This document shows, one piece after another, positions 44,359-53,506 of a DNA stretch of 64,000 nt. Position 1 is the first letter of the stretch, and the number at the start of each line of letters is the position of its first letter. Both the position numbers and the translations under genes were made by a program. Under the pieces are notes generated by a model, which was not told where the DNA came from, searched no databases, and worked only from the letters and a program-made list of their open reading frames with translations. Source of the DNA: Methylobacterium currus (GTDB taxonomy: Bacteria > Pseudomonadota > Alphaproteobacteria > Rhizobiales > Beijerinckiaceae); the NCBI RefSeq assembly GCF_003058325.1, contig NZ_CP028843.1, forward strand, positions 3,531,501 to 3,595,500, written 5' to 3'.

Positions 44359-44691
44359 GGCGGTACCGATAAGGGGAGCGAGCCTTGCCATCGCCCGATC
44401 GCGGTGAGCGGCATGCGTCGCCCGGCGCCGGCCTGCGACGTCTCCCGGCTGCCGGGGAGCGAAGTCCCGTGCGGGATCGAGATGTGGCACGGCCTGGGCC
44501 GCGCCGTCGGCGGCCGGGCTCCGACTCGGGGGATCGGGGGCAATCCCGCCGGAAGACCGGCCGCCACTCACGATGCCCGGGACCGTGCTCCGGTTGCGCC
44601 GGCCTCATACCCTTGCGCCTTCGCATCAGCGCCGATGCCCGTTCGGGCTTAGCCGCGCCTTCGAGCGCGTCCGTTCGAAGGCGCGGCGGTA
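44359..44691. other. Gene-free gap with a strong hairpin
   Basis: A 333-bp gap between the convergent epimerase and GT4 genes. The only clear structure is a perfect 12-bp stem, CCGCGCCTTCGA (44653-44664) / TCGAAGGCGCGG (44675-44686) with a 10-nt loop, 6 bp from the GT4 stop codon. It is probably its terminator, although no U-tract follows. Short open frames exist in the gap, but none has a domain or convincing start. Confidence 0.5.
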
Positions 44692-45741
44692 TCACTCCAG
44701 GCCGTACAGCGCGAGGTGCCGCTCGGCGATGCTCGGCCAGGCGCGCGCCCGCAAGGCCTCCGGATCACGGCCGCCGACGGCTGCCCGGTGACCCTCCGCC
44801 GAGACGAGGCTGCGGATGGCCGCCACGCTCGCCTCGATCGAGACATGAGGCACCGTCGAGGCCCTGAGCCAGTCCGGAGTCTTGGCCGAGTGCGTGGTGA
44901 CGACCGCCACGCCGTGCTCCAGGCACGCGAGGGCCGATCCGCGCTTCTCGCTCACCCCGTCGGGGAATGGCAGGAGGGCGACGCGCGCCCGGGACAGTTC
45001 GTCCGAGACCTGCTCCGGCTCGGCATTGAGGACCAGCCGGAGGCCGAGCCGGTCGGCCCGCGCGGCCACGTCCCGGAAGACCGGGCAATCGGGGCCGGAC
45101 GGCGACCCGATGACCGCGATGGCGAGCCTCTCGCCCTCGGCGCGAAGCCGTTCCGATACCGCCAGGAACGCCTCGAGGCCCTTGTCCGGGCCGATCTGGC
45201 CGAAATAGACGAGCGTCGGCTCGCGCGCCTCGGACGGGACCCCGGGCCGGCCGACCGCAATGTTCGAGCCGATCGGCACCACCAGCGTGCGGCAGCGGCG
45301 GACCGGGAAGAACGCCTCGAAGGCGCGCCGCTCGAACTCGTTCGAGAAGATCACCGTGGCCCGCGACAGCGCGTAGGTCAGGAAGTAGCATTTCCTGATC
45401 CGGTTGAAGATCGTGAATTCGTGCAGGGTCAGGTAGAGGCGGCCGCCGCCGATCAGGACCGGGGCGAGGGCTACGGCCGGCGACTTGCCGAGGTTCATCG
45501 ACGGGTACTGCACGTGCACGACCGAGCGCCGGCGGCCGACGCCCTGCCGCCAGACGCGCAGCAATCCCCGGAAGGACCAGGTCGGCAGGCGTTCCACCCT
45601 GACGTCGAGGCCGCGCTCGCCGATGATCGCCCGCAGCTTCTCCGTGTAATCGGAGACGCCGCAACGCGCCCCCGGCTTCGCCGTCACGACGAGGGTCGCG
45701 CGCGGGGCTTCCCGCCCGCCGGCGGTGCCGATCCCGCTCAT
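44692..45741 (-). CDS. GT4-family glycosyltransferase
   Basis: A 349-residue GT-B enzyme of family 4. The N-domain begins after a short linker with LVVTAKPGARCGVSDYTEKL and has HVQYPSMNLGKSP and LTLHEFTIFNR. The C-domain includes LVYFGQIGPDKGLEAFL and the acceptor/donor-loop region FPDGVSEKRGSALACLEHG, in which the usual E-x7-E is altered to E..G..C. Its start overlaps the previous gene's stop (ATGA), so it is co-translated with the tandem hydrolase. It probably adds a sugar to the exopolysaccharide unit. Confidence 0.85.
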   Translation of the reverse strand: MSGIGTAGGREAPRATLVVTAKPGARCGVSDYTEKLRAIIGERGLDVRVERLPTWSFRGLLRVWRQGVGRRRSVVHVQYPSMNLGKSPAVALAPVLIGGGRLYLTLHEFTIFNRIRKCYFLTYALSRATVIFSNEFERRAFEAFFPVRRCRTLVVPIGSNIAVGRPGVPSEAREPTLVYFGQIGPDKGLEAFLAVSERLRAEGERLAIAVIGSPSGPDCPVFRDVAARADRLGLRLVLNAEPEQVSDELSRARVALLPFPDGVSEKRGSALACLEHGVAVVTTHSAKTPDWLRASTVPHVSIEASVAAIRSLVSAEGHRAAVGGRDPEALRARAWPSIAERHLALYGLE

Positions 45742-47558
45742 GCCCTCACCGCCGCGACGGAGGCCGGGTGGGAGTCGGACGGATCCGGGACCTCGCGCGC
45801 CCGGCTCGCCTGGCCGGCTTCGTGTTCCGGGCTCCGGGTGCGCCGCGCGTCCTCGACGGCCTCCCTCACGATCGCGAAGAGCCGCTCCTGGTCGGCGGCC
45901 TTGCTCAGGTTGTGGTCCACCCCGTCCAGGATGGTGACCGGAGCGCCGAGCTTGCGCGCGATCGCCTCGTGCGACGTGCCGAGATTGGCGGCGAGCGCGG
46001 CGACGCCCCGATCACCCTCGCTGTAGACCGCATGGATCCGTGCGCCCCGGCGACGCAGCCGCGCCACGCGCCGGGCGACCGTCTGCCCGCCCGGGGCGAG
46101 GCCCGGGATGCGCGCCGTCCAGGCCGTGAGGCGGGCCCGGGCGTCGCGCCCGACCGCCCGCAGGATCTTGCCGAAGCGCAGCTCGCCGTTGAGGATCCGA
46201 CGCCAGAGCTCGCCCTGCCGCGCCCGCTCGGCGTAGCCCACCTCCCCGCGGAAGGAATCGCGGATCATCGTCTCGATGTCGGTGCCGGGCTCCACGTCGA
46301 AGCAGTGCAGGTTGACCAGGATCGCCGCGGACAGGCGCTCGTCCTGGCAGATCGTCTGGAAGGCCAGGAAGGCCCCGCTGCAGGCGCCGAGGACCACGCA
46401 GGGCGTGTGCTGCCGGGCCTCGAGATGGTTCAGCGCAGCCTGGACGTCGGCGACCGCATCCAAGGCGTAGAGCGGCAGGGATCCGTCCGGGCGCTCGGCG
46501 CTGTCGCCGATGCCGCGCAGGTCGAAGCGGAACGAGGCGATGCCGGACGCGGCCAGCCGCCGGCTGAGCTGCGCCGTCTGCCGGCCGTGCCCGGCCCGCG
46601 GGTTGCGCCCGGAATTGACCATCAGCACGGTGCCGCCGCTCCACGGCCCGCGCGGCCGGCACAGGATGCCGACGAGGCCAGGGCCGAAGCGCGACACCTC
46701 CTCCTGCCATGTCGCGTCGGCGAGCCGGCAGGGCGACACGGGGAGGGGCGAGGGCGAGGGTGCGACGGGCGCGGGCGCCTGCGCCACGGCGAAGTCGCGC
46801 ACGGCCGCGAAGGTCTGGTCGGGGGTGCGTGAGAAGAGCGGCTCGGAGACCAGCTGGTTCAAACCGGGGAACGGCCCGGTCTCGACGGTGCTCCCGAACG
46901 CCCGGTAGCGCTCGGCCAGGGCCTCGACCTTGGGCCCGAGCATCAGGATATGGGTCGCCGGAGCGCTCTCCGACGCCATCAGGTCGATCCGCGCGAGGTC
47001 GGCGAGGGTCTGCGGGCCGAGGGTGAAGCTGCCGACCATCAGCGAGTCGGGTTCCTGCGGCATCGGCGTGCGGTCGGGCATCACGTCGATGAGCCGCGAC
47101 TGCATCGCCATCTCGCGGCGATAGGCCTTGCCGGTGGTGAACGGCGCCAGCATCGCCAGCCGGTCGATCCTCTCGCCGGCCAACGCCGCGAGGGTCGCGC
47201 CGAGGCGCAGACCCACCACCACGATCTCGTCCGCCCCCGCCTGCTCGCGCAGGAAGGCGATGCCCGCCCGGATCGCATCGAGCGCCGCCGGGATCTCGGG
47301 ACCGGCCGGGTCGCGCGAATCGCCCTGGCCCGGATAGTCGAAGCGCAGGGTCGGGCAGCCGGCGCCGGCGATCGTCGCGGCGAGGGCGCGCCAGGAGCGA
47401 TAGGCGCACCATTGCTCGAACCCGAAGGTTCCGCACAGGAGCACGCCGCGCCGGCGCGCGCCCGGGCTGTACCAGCCGAACGCATCGCCGAGCACGACCG
47501 GGACCGGTTCTGCCGCGATGGGCATTTTGCCCGCGTCGTCGGTCAGCATCTTGACCAT
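45738..47558 (-). CDS. Tandem alpha/beta hydrolase, EPS-locus type
   Basis: A 606-residue protein made of two alpha/beta-hydrolase domains. Domain 1 (about 25-265) has GTFGFEQWCAYRSW, FDYPGQGDS and an elbow GLRLGA in which the nucleophile is replaced by Arg. Domain 2 (about 290-570) has VNSGRNPRAGHGR, FDLRGIGDS, an elbow GACSGA that puts Cys at the nucleophile position, and a distal GVDHNLSK histidine. The first domain is therefore probably not a serine hydrolase. Comparable proteins occur beside exosortase or EPS genes and may process acylated polymer precursors (inference). A GGAAGGGG ribosome-binding site precedes the ATG at 47558. The gene overlaps the downstream GT4 by 4 bp. Confidence 0.82.
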   Translation of the reverse strand: MVKMLTDDAGKMPIAAEPVPVVLGDAFGWYSPGARRRGVLLCGTFGFEQWCAYRSWRALAATIAGAGCPTLRFDYPGQGDSRDPAGPEIPAALDAIRAGIAFLREQAGADEIVVVGLRLGATLAALAGERIDRLAMLAPFTTGKAYRREMAMQSRLIDVMPDRTPMPQEPDSLMVGSFTLGPQTLADLARIDLMASESAPATHILMLGPKVEALAERYRAFGSTVETGPFPGLNQLVSEPLFSRTPDQTFAAVRDFAVAQAPAPVAPSPSPLPVSPCRLADATWQEEVSRFGPGLVGILCRPRGPWSGGTVLMVNSGRNPRAGHGRQTAQLSRRLAASGIASFRFDLRGIGDSAERPDGSLPLYALDAVADVQAALNHLEARQHTPCVVLGACSGAFLAFQTICQDERLSAAILVNLHCFDVEPGTDIETMIRDSFRGEVGYAERARQGELWRRILNGELRFGKILRAVGRDARARLTAWTARIPGLAPGGQTVARRVARLRRRGARIHAVYSEGDRGVAALAANLGTSHEAIARKLGAPVTILDGVDHNLSKAADQERLFAIVREAVEDARRTRSPEHEAGQASRAREVPDPSDSHPASVAAVRA

Positions 47559-47755
47559 CCCCCTTCCTATCCGCCGAGCAGCACCCGGTTCCGTTGCTTT
47601 CGTCGATTGTTCTAGGTCTTCAAGTTTGCCGAATTGTCTACGACGAGCCTCTCCCGCTGACAGCGGCTACGCTGTCGCGCTCGCGATGTCGCGCGCTGCC
47701 CCGGGTGTTTGTTCGTGCCGCCTCGTTGGAGACGGGGCTCCGGCTCAGCTCCGGC

Positions 47756-48565
47756 TCACGAGCGGGCGACGCGGACCGGGCGGCTGCGCGCCAGGCTCGC
47801 CAGCCGCAGGCGGAGAATCATGGCCAGGAAGACCACGACATCGACGGTGTAGCGCCGTCCGAGGCGGCGCGGCTCGCGCAGGAGACGGAACAGCCACTCG
47901 AGCCGAACGAAGCGGAACGCTGCAGGCGCGCGGACCGACGCGCCGGCCGTGTAGTCGAGGAGCGCCCCGACCCCCATCAGCACGCGCGCGTCGATCCGGT
48001 GCGCGTGCTCGGCGATGAAGGTCTCCTGGCCCGGATTGCCGAGGGCGACGAGCAGGATGTCCGGCGAGGCGGCGTTGATCTCGGCGAGCACCGCCCCGGT
48101 CTCCTCGGCCGGGAAGTAGCCGTCGCGCGCGCCGACGACCCGGTGCTGGGGATGGAGCAGCGCCAGGTTGCGTGCCGCCGCCTCGGCGATGCCGGGCCTG
48201 GCCCCGAGCAGGAACAGGGTGCGCGGCGCCGTCTCGGCGGCCAGGAAGGCCGGGATCAGGTCGGTGCCGTTGAGGTTCTGGCGGAAGAAGCGGCCGCGGA
48301 ACAGGGCCGAGCAGAGATCGATGCCGAGCCCGTCGCTGACCAGCAGGAAGCCGCGCAGGGACGCGGCATAGGCCGGCGTACAGAGCGCCTTGAGCAGCAT
48401 GTTGGCGTTGCAGAAGCCGAGGCACAGCTGCGTGCGGCGGTCGAGGGCGCCGCGCAGGCGGTCAAACAGCTCGTCGCGGGTGAGATCGCTGACGCTGACG
48501 CCTTCGAGCTCGAGGCGGTCGACGCTCGCGGCTCCGGGCGCCATGTCGAGGGCGCGGTCAGGCAT
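47756..48565 (-). CDS. WecG/TagA/CpsF-family glycosyltransferase
   Basis: A 269-residue enzyme of the WecG/TagA family (GT26), which transfers a sugar to a lipid-linked carrier. Landmarks are CNANMLLKA, SDGLGIDLCSALF with the catalytic aspartate, NGTDLIPAF, LFLLGARPGIAEAAA, and LVALGNPGQETFI with VGALLDYTAG. A GALLDY..G...RAP segment ends the fold. It probably builds an early step of the local exopolysaccharide. It is divergent from the flippase gene. The 197-bp gap to the hydrolase gene contains no gene. Confidence 0.92.
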   Translation of the reverse strand: MPDRALDMAPGAASVDRLELEGVSVSDLTRDELFDRLRGALDRRTQLCLGFCNANMLLKALCTPAYAASLRGFLLVSDGLGIDLCSALFRGRFFRQNLNGTDLIPAFLAAETAPRTLFLLGARPGIAEAAARNLALLHPQHRVVGARDGYFPAEETGAVLAEINAASPDILLVALGNPGQETFIAEHAHRIDARVLMGVGALLDYTAGASVRAPAAFRFVRLEWLFRLLREPRRLGRRYTVDVVVFLAMILRLRLASLARSRPVRVARS

Positions 48566-48923
48566 GGGACGCTTCCGATCGGGGTTGCTGTGATCCGAGT
48601 CGAGGCAAGACCATCGTCGGGATCGGTAAAGAATTACCGGCCGGTCCCGCCCCGCGCAAAGTGAATGCAGCTTCCCCCAAACGAGATGCAGTCTTAATTC
48701 AGCGCAGGGTTAACGACAGATTGGATAAATGCCGACAAGCCGTCATCGAGGGCGCGGTGAATGGCTAAGCTTGTCGTCTGAGGCCTCACACGACGATGAT
48801 GTTGCGGCTTCCGTGGCGTCTGCGGGAGATCGCGTTAAAGTCCCGATAGGGGATGGCTGCTACGCCGGGACCCGGAGCGGTGGGCGCTCAGACCCCGCAC
48901 CCCATCGAGAGGCGACGGACACG
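48566..48923. promoter_or_regulatory. Divergent regulatory region of EPS genes
   Basis: A 358-bp gap, AT-richer than its surroundings, between the divergent WecG-like and flippase genes. It contains the inverted repeat CGGTAA-AGAA-TTACCG (48623-48638), a possible operator, and an AT-rich run around 48655-48735. The ribosome-binding site GAGAGG for the flippase lies about 11 bp before its ATG. No gene is supported. Confidence 0.45.
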
Positions 48924-50285
48924 ATGCTGACACTCGTCGCGCGGCTGCGCCGATCGGCCCGCTCGCAGCAATTCGCCTCGGCCTTCGTCGCCCGGATCGC
49001 CAGCGCCGTGCTCGGCTTCGTGATGCTGCTCGTCGCAAGCCGGCTGCTCACCACCTACGAGTACGGCGTCTACGTCTTCCTGTTCACGTTCGGCAGCGGG
49101 CTCGGGCTGATCGTGGCGCTCGGCCAGCAGAACCTGGTGCTGAAGCATTACCGCGCACGCGACGGCCTCGCGCCGCACAACGACGCGCTGGTGCGCTACA
49201 ATCTCGGCTGGCTCACGGTCGCGATCCTGCTGATGCTGGCCTTGAGCGCGGTGGTCTTCGTCGCCGAGGACGCCCTGCCCGATCCCTACCGCCGGCTCCA
49301 CCTCGCCTGCGCATTCGCGGCGGTGTTCGCCCTCTCCGAATACCTGCAGAGCTACTTCCGCGTCCATGGCCGGATCTGGCTCGCCCTGCTGCCGCGGGAG
49401 GTGGTCTGGCGCGGCGCCTGCTCGGTGCTGCTCTGCGGCGCCTCGCTTGCCGGCCTCCTCAGCGGCGCCACCGTCGCGATGGAGATCGTGCTGGGGCTGC
49501 TGCTCGCGATGACGCTCTACCAGATCCGCCACCTCGCCGGGCTTCACGGCTGGGATTCCTGGCGCGGGGGCTTGCGCCATCCGGACAAGGCGCCGGCCTG
49601 GCGCGGCGAGAGCCTGCTGTTTACCGCCAACAACGTGATCGTGGCCGCGGCGGCCTTCCTGGAGACCGTGATCGTCGGGGCGGCTCTCGGCATGGAAGAG
49701 GCGGCATTCTACTTCGTGGCCCTGCGCTACGCCATGCTGGTCAACCTGCCGAGCGCGGCGATCGACACCGTCAGCCTGCCGATGATCGCGAGCCACTTCC
49801 AGGTCCGCGACCGGGAGGGGGCGCAGCGCCTGATCGGCCGGCTGTCGCTCGCGAGCTTCGCGATCTCGTCGGCGGGTGCCGTGGTGATGGCGGTCGGCGC
49901 GCCCTTCGCGCTCGGCCTCTTCAAGCCGGATTTCTCCGCCCATACCGACGTGCTGATGGTGCTCAGCCTGTCGTCGGTGGTGGGCGCCTTCTTCGGTCCG
50001 GGCCCCTCGCTCCTGACGATCGGCGGCGGCGAGCGCTACATCCTGATCAGCAACGCGGTCCTGTTCTCGGCCTATGCGGTCCTGCTCTGCCTCGTGGCGG
50101 TGCCGTTCGGCATCCTCGGCGTCGCAGTGGCGAATGTCGGCTGGACGATCGTCATCAACCTGGTGCTCGCCCGCTGGGTGCGGGCGAACTGGGACGTCGA
50201 CAGCCGCGCGACCGCCTTCTTCACCCGCCGGGCCTGGCTCCCGGGCCAACCCCTCCCCTCAGCTCCCGCGCACGCGGCGGAATGA
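48924..50285 (+). CDS. Wzx-like polysaccharide flippase
   Basis: A 453-residue membrane protein with about 12 helices of the MATE/polysaccharide-exporter type (PST). Landmarks are the early ASRLLTTYEYGVYVFLFTFG, the repeat-like second half beginning LLFTANNVIVAAAAFLE, and SLSSVVGAFFGPGPSLLTIGG. It would flip lipid-linked repeat units across the inner membrane. It ends one base before the secreted GH5 gene and is followed by a GT4 gene, forming a three-gene operon. The ATG at 48924 was chosen since the first helix begins about 15 residues later. Confidence 0.88.
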   Translation: MLTLVARLRRSARSQQFASAFVARIASAVLGFVMLLVASRLLTTYEYGVYVFLFTFGSGLGLIVALGQQNLVLKHYRARDGLAPHNDALVRYNLGWLTVAILLMLALSAVVFVAEDALPDPYRRLHLACAFAAVFALSEYLQSYFRVHGRIWLALLPREVVWRGACSVLLCGASLAGLLSGATVAMEIVLGLLLAMTLYQIRHLAGLHGWDSWRGGLRHPDKAPAWRGESLLFTANNVIVAAAAFLETVIVGAALGMEEAAFYFVALRYAMLVNLPSAAIDTVSLPMIASHFQVRDREGAQRLIGRLSLASFAISSAGAVVMAVGAPFALGLFKPDFSAHTDVLMVLSLSSVVGAFFGPGPSLLTIGGGERYILISNAVLFSAYAVLLCLVAVPFGILGVAVANVGWTIVINLVLARWVRANWDVDSRATAFFTRRAWLPGQPLPSAPAHAAE

Positions 50286-50286
50286 G

Positions 50287-51303
50287 ATGCGCCGCCTCCT
50301 CACCCTCTGCTGCCTGATCCTGGCTCTGCCGCCCGCCCCGGCCGCGGCCGCCGCCACCTGCCTGCGCGGCGTCAACATCAGCGGGGCCGAGTTCGGCACC
50401 GTGCCGGGACGCTACGGCTTCGATTACCTCTATCCCCCGGCCTCGACGATCGGCCGCTTCGCGGGCTTAGGGCTGACGACGATGCGCCTGCCGATCCGCT
50501 GGGAGCGCCTGCAGCCGGCCCTGCGCCAGCCCCTCGACCCGGAGGAGCTCGCCCGCCTCGAAGCCACGGTCTCGGCCGCGACGCAGGCAGGAATGCGCAC
50601 GGTGATCGACCTGCACAACTACGCCTATTACGGCAAGGCGCGGATCGGCACCGAGATGGTGACGGCGGAGGCCTTCGCCGATGTCTGGCGGCGCCTGGCG
50701 CAGCATTTCCGGGGCGATGCCTCGGTGGTGTTCGGGCTGATGAACGAGCCCCACGACATCCCGGCCGATCGCTGGCTCATCGCCGCCAACGCCGCCATCG
50801 CGGCGATCCGGGAGGTGGGGGCCAGGCAGCTGGTGCTGGTGCCGGGCTCGGGCTGGACCGGCGCGCATAGCTGGACCGCCGACCTGCCGACCGGCAACAA
50901 CGCGGCGGTCATGCTCGGCACGGTCGATCCGGGCAACAACGTCGCCTACGAGGTGCACCAGTATCTCGACGCCGATTATTCCGGCACCCATGCCGAGTGC
51001 AGCCGGGGCGCCGACGCCCTGCAGGCGGTGGAGCGCCTGACCGGCTGGCTGGCGCAGAACGGGCGCCGCGCCTTCCTGGGCGAGATCGGCGCCCCCGGCA
51101 ATCGCGGCTGCCCGGAGCGCCTGGCGGCGGTGTTGCGCCACGTCAACGCGAACCCGCAGCAATGGGTCGGCTGGACCGCCTGGGCCGCCGGCGACCTGTG
51201 GGCGCCGGATTATCCCCTGCGGCTCGATCCCGCCGGCGCCACCGCCCCGGTCGTGGCCGCGATCCAGGCCGCCGCCCGGGCCAAACCCTCCTGCGAGCCG
51301 TGA
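50287..51303 (+). CDS. Secreted glycoside hydrolase family 5 (cellulase-like)
   Basis: A 338-residue secreted enzyme. Signal peptide (1-23, ending AAAAA), then a GH5 barrel. LRGVNISGAEFG is at the start, RLPIRWERLQ next, the acid/base Glu154 in LMNEPHD, HQYLD, and the nucleophile Glu266 in FLGEIGAPG. Endoglucanase-like enzymes of this kind are often found in exopolysaccharide operons, where they trim the growing polymer. It lies immediately after the flippase gene and its stop overlaps the next GT4 gene (GTGA). Confidence 0.9.
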   Translation: MRRLLTLCCLILALPPAPAAAAATCLRGVNISGAEFGTVPGRYGFDYLYPPASTIGRFAGLGLTTMRLPIRWERLQPALRQPLDPEELARLEATVSAATQAGMRTVIDLHNYAYYGKARIGTEMVTAEAFADVWRRLAQHFRGDASVVFGLMNEPHDIPADRWLIAANAAIAAIREVGARQLVLVPGSGWTGAHSWTADLPTGNNAAVMLGTVDPGNNVAYEVHQYLDADYSGTHAECSRGADALQAVERLTGWLAQNGRRAFLGEIGAPGNRGCPERLAAVLRHVNANPQQWVGWTAWAAGDLWAPDYPLRLDPAGATAPVVAAIQAAARAKPSCEP

Positions 51304-52487
51304 GCGTCATCGTGAGCGCCCTTGTGAGCCCCCTGCCGAGTTCCGCCGCGCCCCTCTCGATCCTGCACGTGGTCCGGCAGTTCCTGCCCAATCGCGGCGG
51401 GCTGGAGGATTTCGTCGCCAACCTCGCCCGCGAGCAGGCCCGCCTCGGCCACCGCGTCCGGGTGCTGACCCTCGACCGGCTGTTCTCGGCGCCCGAGGCG
51501 CGGCTGCCGGCGCGGGAGCGCCTGGAGGGGATCGACATCGAGCGGATCCCGTTCTTCGGCTCGCCCCGCTATCCCGTCGCGCCGTCGGTGTTCCGGCATC
51601 TCGGCGACGCCGACCTCGTCCACGTCCACGCCATCGACTTCTTCTTCGACGCCTTCGCGCTGGCGCGTCCCCTGCACCGCCGCCCGATGGTGGCGACGAC
51701 CCATGGCGGCTTCTTCCACACCGGCGCGCATTCGCGGCTGAAGAAGCTCTGGTTCGAGGGCCCGACCCGGATGAGCGTGCGCGGCTACGAGGCGATCGTC
51801 GCCTGCAGCGAGAGCGACGCCCGGCTGTTCCAGGGCATCACGCCCGGCGGCGTCCCGGTGATCCAGAACGGCGTCGACCTCGAGAAATTCGCCGGGGCCG
51901 CCGCGCCGGAGCCTCGCCGCGCGCTGCTGACGATCGGCCGCTTCGCCCACAACAAGCGCCTCGACCGGCTGCTCGCGACCCTGCAAGCGCTGAACGCCGA
52001 CGGCGCCGGCTGGCGGCTGCGGATCGTCGGCGTGCCGTCCGACGTCACGCAAGCCGCTCTGACCGCCGAGATCGACCGCCGGGGGCTCGCCGGCGCGGTC
52101 ACCCTGCATACCGGTCTCGACGCCCCGGCGGTCCGCGGGCTGATCGGGCAATCGAGCGTGTTCGTCTCGGCCTCGCAATACGAGGGATTCGGGATCGCGC
52201 TGATCGAGGCCTTGAGCGCCGGCCTCGTCCCGGTGGCCCATCCCAACGACGCCTTCGCCTGGCTGAAACAGCGCCATCCCTCGATCACGCTGACGGATTT
52301 CGCCGATCCCCACGGGGCCGCCGCGGCGATCCGCGACGCCTATGACCGCCTGGAGCGCGGCGCGATCCTGCGCGGCGCGGAGGACCTGTCGGACTACCGC
52401 TGGTCGAGCGTCGCGGCGCGCTACGTGTCGGTCTACGAGGCGGCACTCGCGGGAAGCGGGCAGGTGGTGGCCGCCACGGCGGCGTAA
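51300..52487 (+). CDS. GT4-family glycosyltransferase
   Basis: A 395-residue GT-B enzyme of family 4. The N-domain has ILHVVRQFLPNRGGLEDFVANLAREQ and VHVHAIDFFFD. The C-domain has LLTIGRFAHNKRLDRLL and the donor-binding EGFGIALIEALSAG. It probably acts in assembly of the exopolysaccharide unit. The GTG at 51300 overlaps the upstream stop by 4 bp; in-frame GTGs at 51312 and 51324 are alternatives that would still precede the fold. Confidence 0.88.
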   Translation: MSVIVSALVSPLPSSAAPLSILHVVRQFLPNRGGLEDFVANLAREQARLGHRVRVLTLDRLFSAPEARLPARERLEGIDIERIPFFGSPRYPVAPSVFRHLGDADLVHVHAIDFFFDAFALARPLHRRPMVATTHGGFFHTGAHSRLKKLWFEGPTRMSVRGYEAIVACSESDARLFQGITPGGVPVIQNGVDLEKFAGAAAPEPRRALLTIGRFAHNKRLDRLLATLQALNADGAGWRLRIVGVPSDVTQAALTAEIDRRGLAGAVTLHTGLDAPAVRGLIGQSSVFVSASQYEGFGIALIEALSAGLVPVAHPNDAFAWLKQRHPSITLTDFADPHGAAAAIRDAYDRLERGAILRGAEDLSDYRWSSVAARYVSVYEAALAGSGQVVAATAA

Positions 52488-52755
52488 GTGGTGTCGGGCA
52501 AAGTGCGGGACGCACCCGATCACCCCTCCCCCGCAGGGGGGCGGGTGCGCCCCGCCGTTCTCCCCTCGTCAACACACCGTTAACCCTCATCCGCGACCCT
52601 GGCCTTGCCGCGCCGGCTGACGCCGGGGCGGCGAGAGCGGCGATCCGGCATCAGCCCCCCTTCCAGCGCCGGGTCGCCGCCCTCCCCTCCCCTGCCCGGC
52701 AGCTCACCGCGACGCACCGGATCGTGCGATAAGCGTGCGAGATCCCTGCACAAGG

Positions 52756-52953
52756 ATGACAATGCATCTCGTCGTGACCGCTCACACCGCCAACGGCCCG
52801 CTCTCGCACCAGCGCACCTCGCCGGAGGACGCCCTGGAGAAGGCGCAGGAACTTGAGGCCGAGGGCCACGACCACGTCGTCATCACCGACATCACCGGCC
52901 GGGACTACGCGCCGCCGGAATTCGACAGCCTGTTCCTCAACCCGGGCCGCTGA
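52756..52953 (+). CDS. Small conserved hypothetical protein
   Basis: A 65-residue soluble protein: [19 protein letters not shown], then a charged helix ([16 protein letters not shown]), then a short strand and an acidic end. It resembles small conserved Rhizobiales proteins of unknown function. The start is the ATG at 52756 or at 52762, both after ACAAGG. It is 4 bp from the YaiI-like gene and probably shares its transcript. The 268 bp upstream to the GT4 gene hold no recognisable gene. Confidence 0.6.
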   Translation: MTMHLVVTAHTANGPLSHQRTSPEDALEKAQELEAEGHDHVVITDITGRDYAPPEFDSLFLNPGR

Positions 52954-52957
52954 CGCC

Positions 52958-53425
52958 ATGTCCGCGATCACCGTCTACGTCGACGCCGATGCCTGCCCGG
53001 TCAAGGACGAGGTCTACCGCGTCGCCGGGCGGCACGGCGCGCATGTCGTGGTGGTGGCCAACAGCTTCATCACCATACCCCGCGAGCCGTGGATCGAGCG
53101 GGTGATCGTCTCCGACAAGCTCGACGCCGCCGACGACTGGATCGCCGAGCGGGCCGGGCCGCTCGCGGTGGTCGTCACCGCCGACATTCCCCTGGCGAGC
53201 CGCTGCGTGAAGGCCGGGGCGAGCGTGCTCGCGCCCAACGGCAAGGCCTTCACCGATTCCTCCGTCGGCATGGCGCTCGCCACCCGCGACCTGATGCAGT
53301 CCCTGCGTGAGGCGGGCGCGGTGACCGGCGGCCCGAAGCCGTTCTCCCCGAAGGACCGCTCCGCCTTCCTCGGCGCCCTCGACCGCGCCCTGGTCCGGCT
53401 GCGGCGCAACGCCCAGGGCGGCTGA
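52958..53425 (+). CDS. YaiI/YqxD-family (DUF188) protein
   Basis: A 155-residue protein of the UPF0178/DUF188 family with a PIN-like fold. It has [17 protein letters not shown] at the start, [17 protein letters not shown] with conserved acidic residues, [18 protein letters not shown], and [19 protein letters not shown] near the end. The biochemical role is not established. It follows the small protein gene by 4 bp. Confidence 0.92.
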   Translation: MSAITVYVDADACPVKDEVYRVAGRHGAHVVVVANSFITIPREPWIERVIVSDKLDAADDWIAERAGPLAVVVTADIPLASRCVKAGASVLAPNGKAFTDSSVGMALATRDLMQSLREAGAVTGGPKPFSPKDRSAFLGALDRALVRLRRNAQGG

Positions 53426-53506
53426 GGCCGGTCCCTTCGAACTTCCCCATGTCCTGCGGGTTCCTTGTCGGCGGCGACCCTTCGCCTGCCGTATGGGAGA
53501 GCCAGC

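Noticed and set aside
44404..44652. An 82-codon plus-strand frame in the epimerase-GT4 gap
   Set aside because: No recognisable domain, poor start context and composition like random GC-rich DNA.
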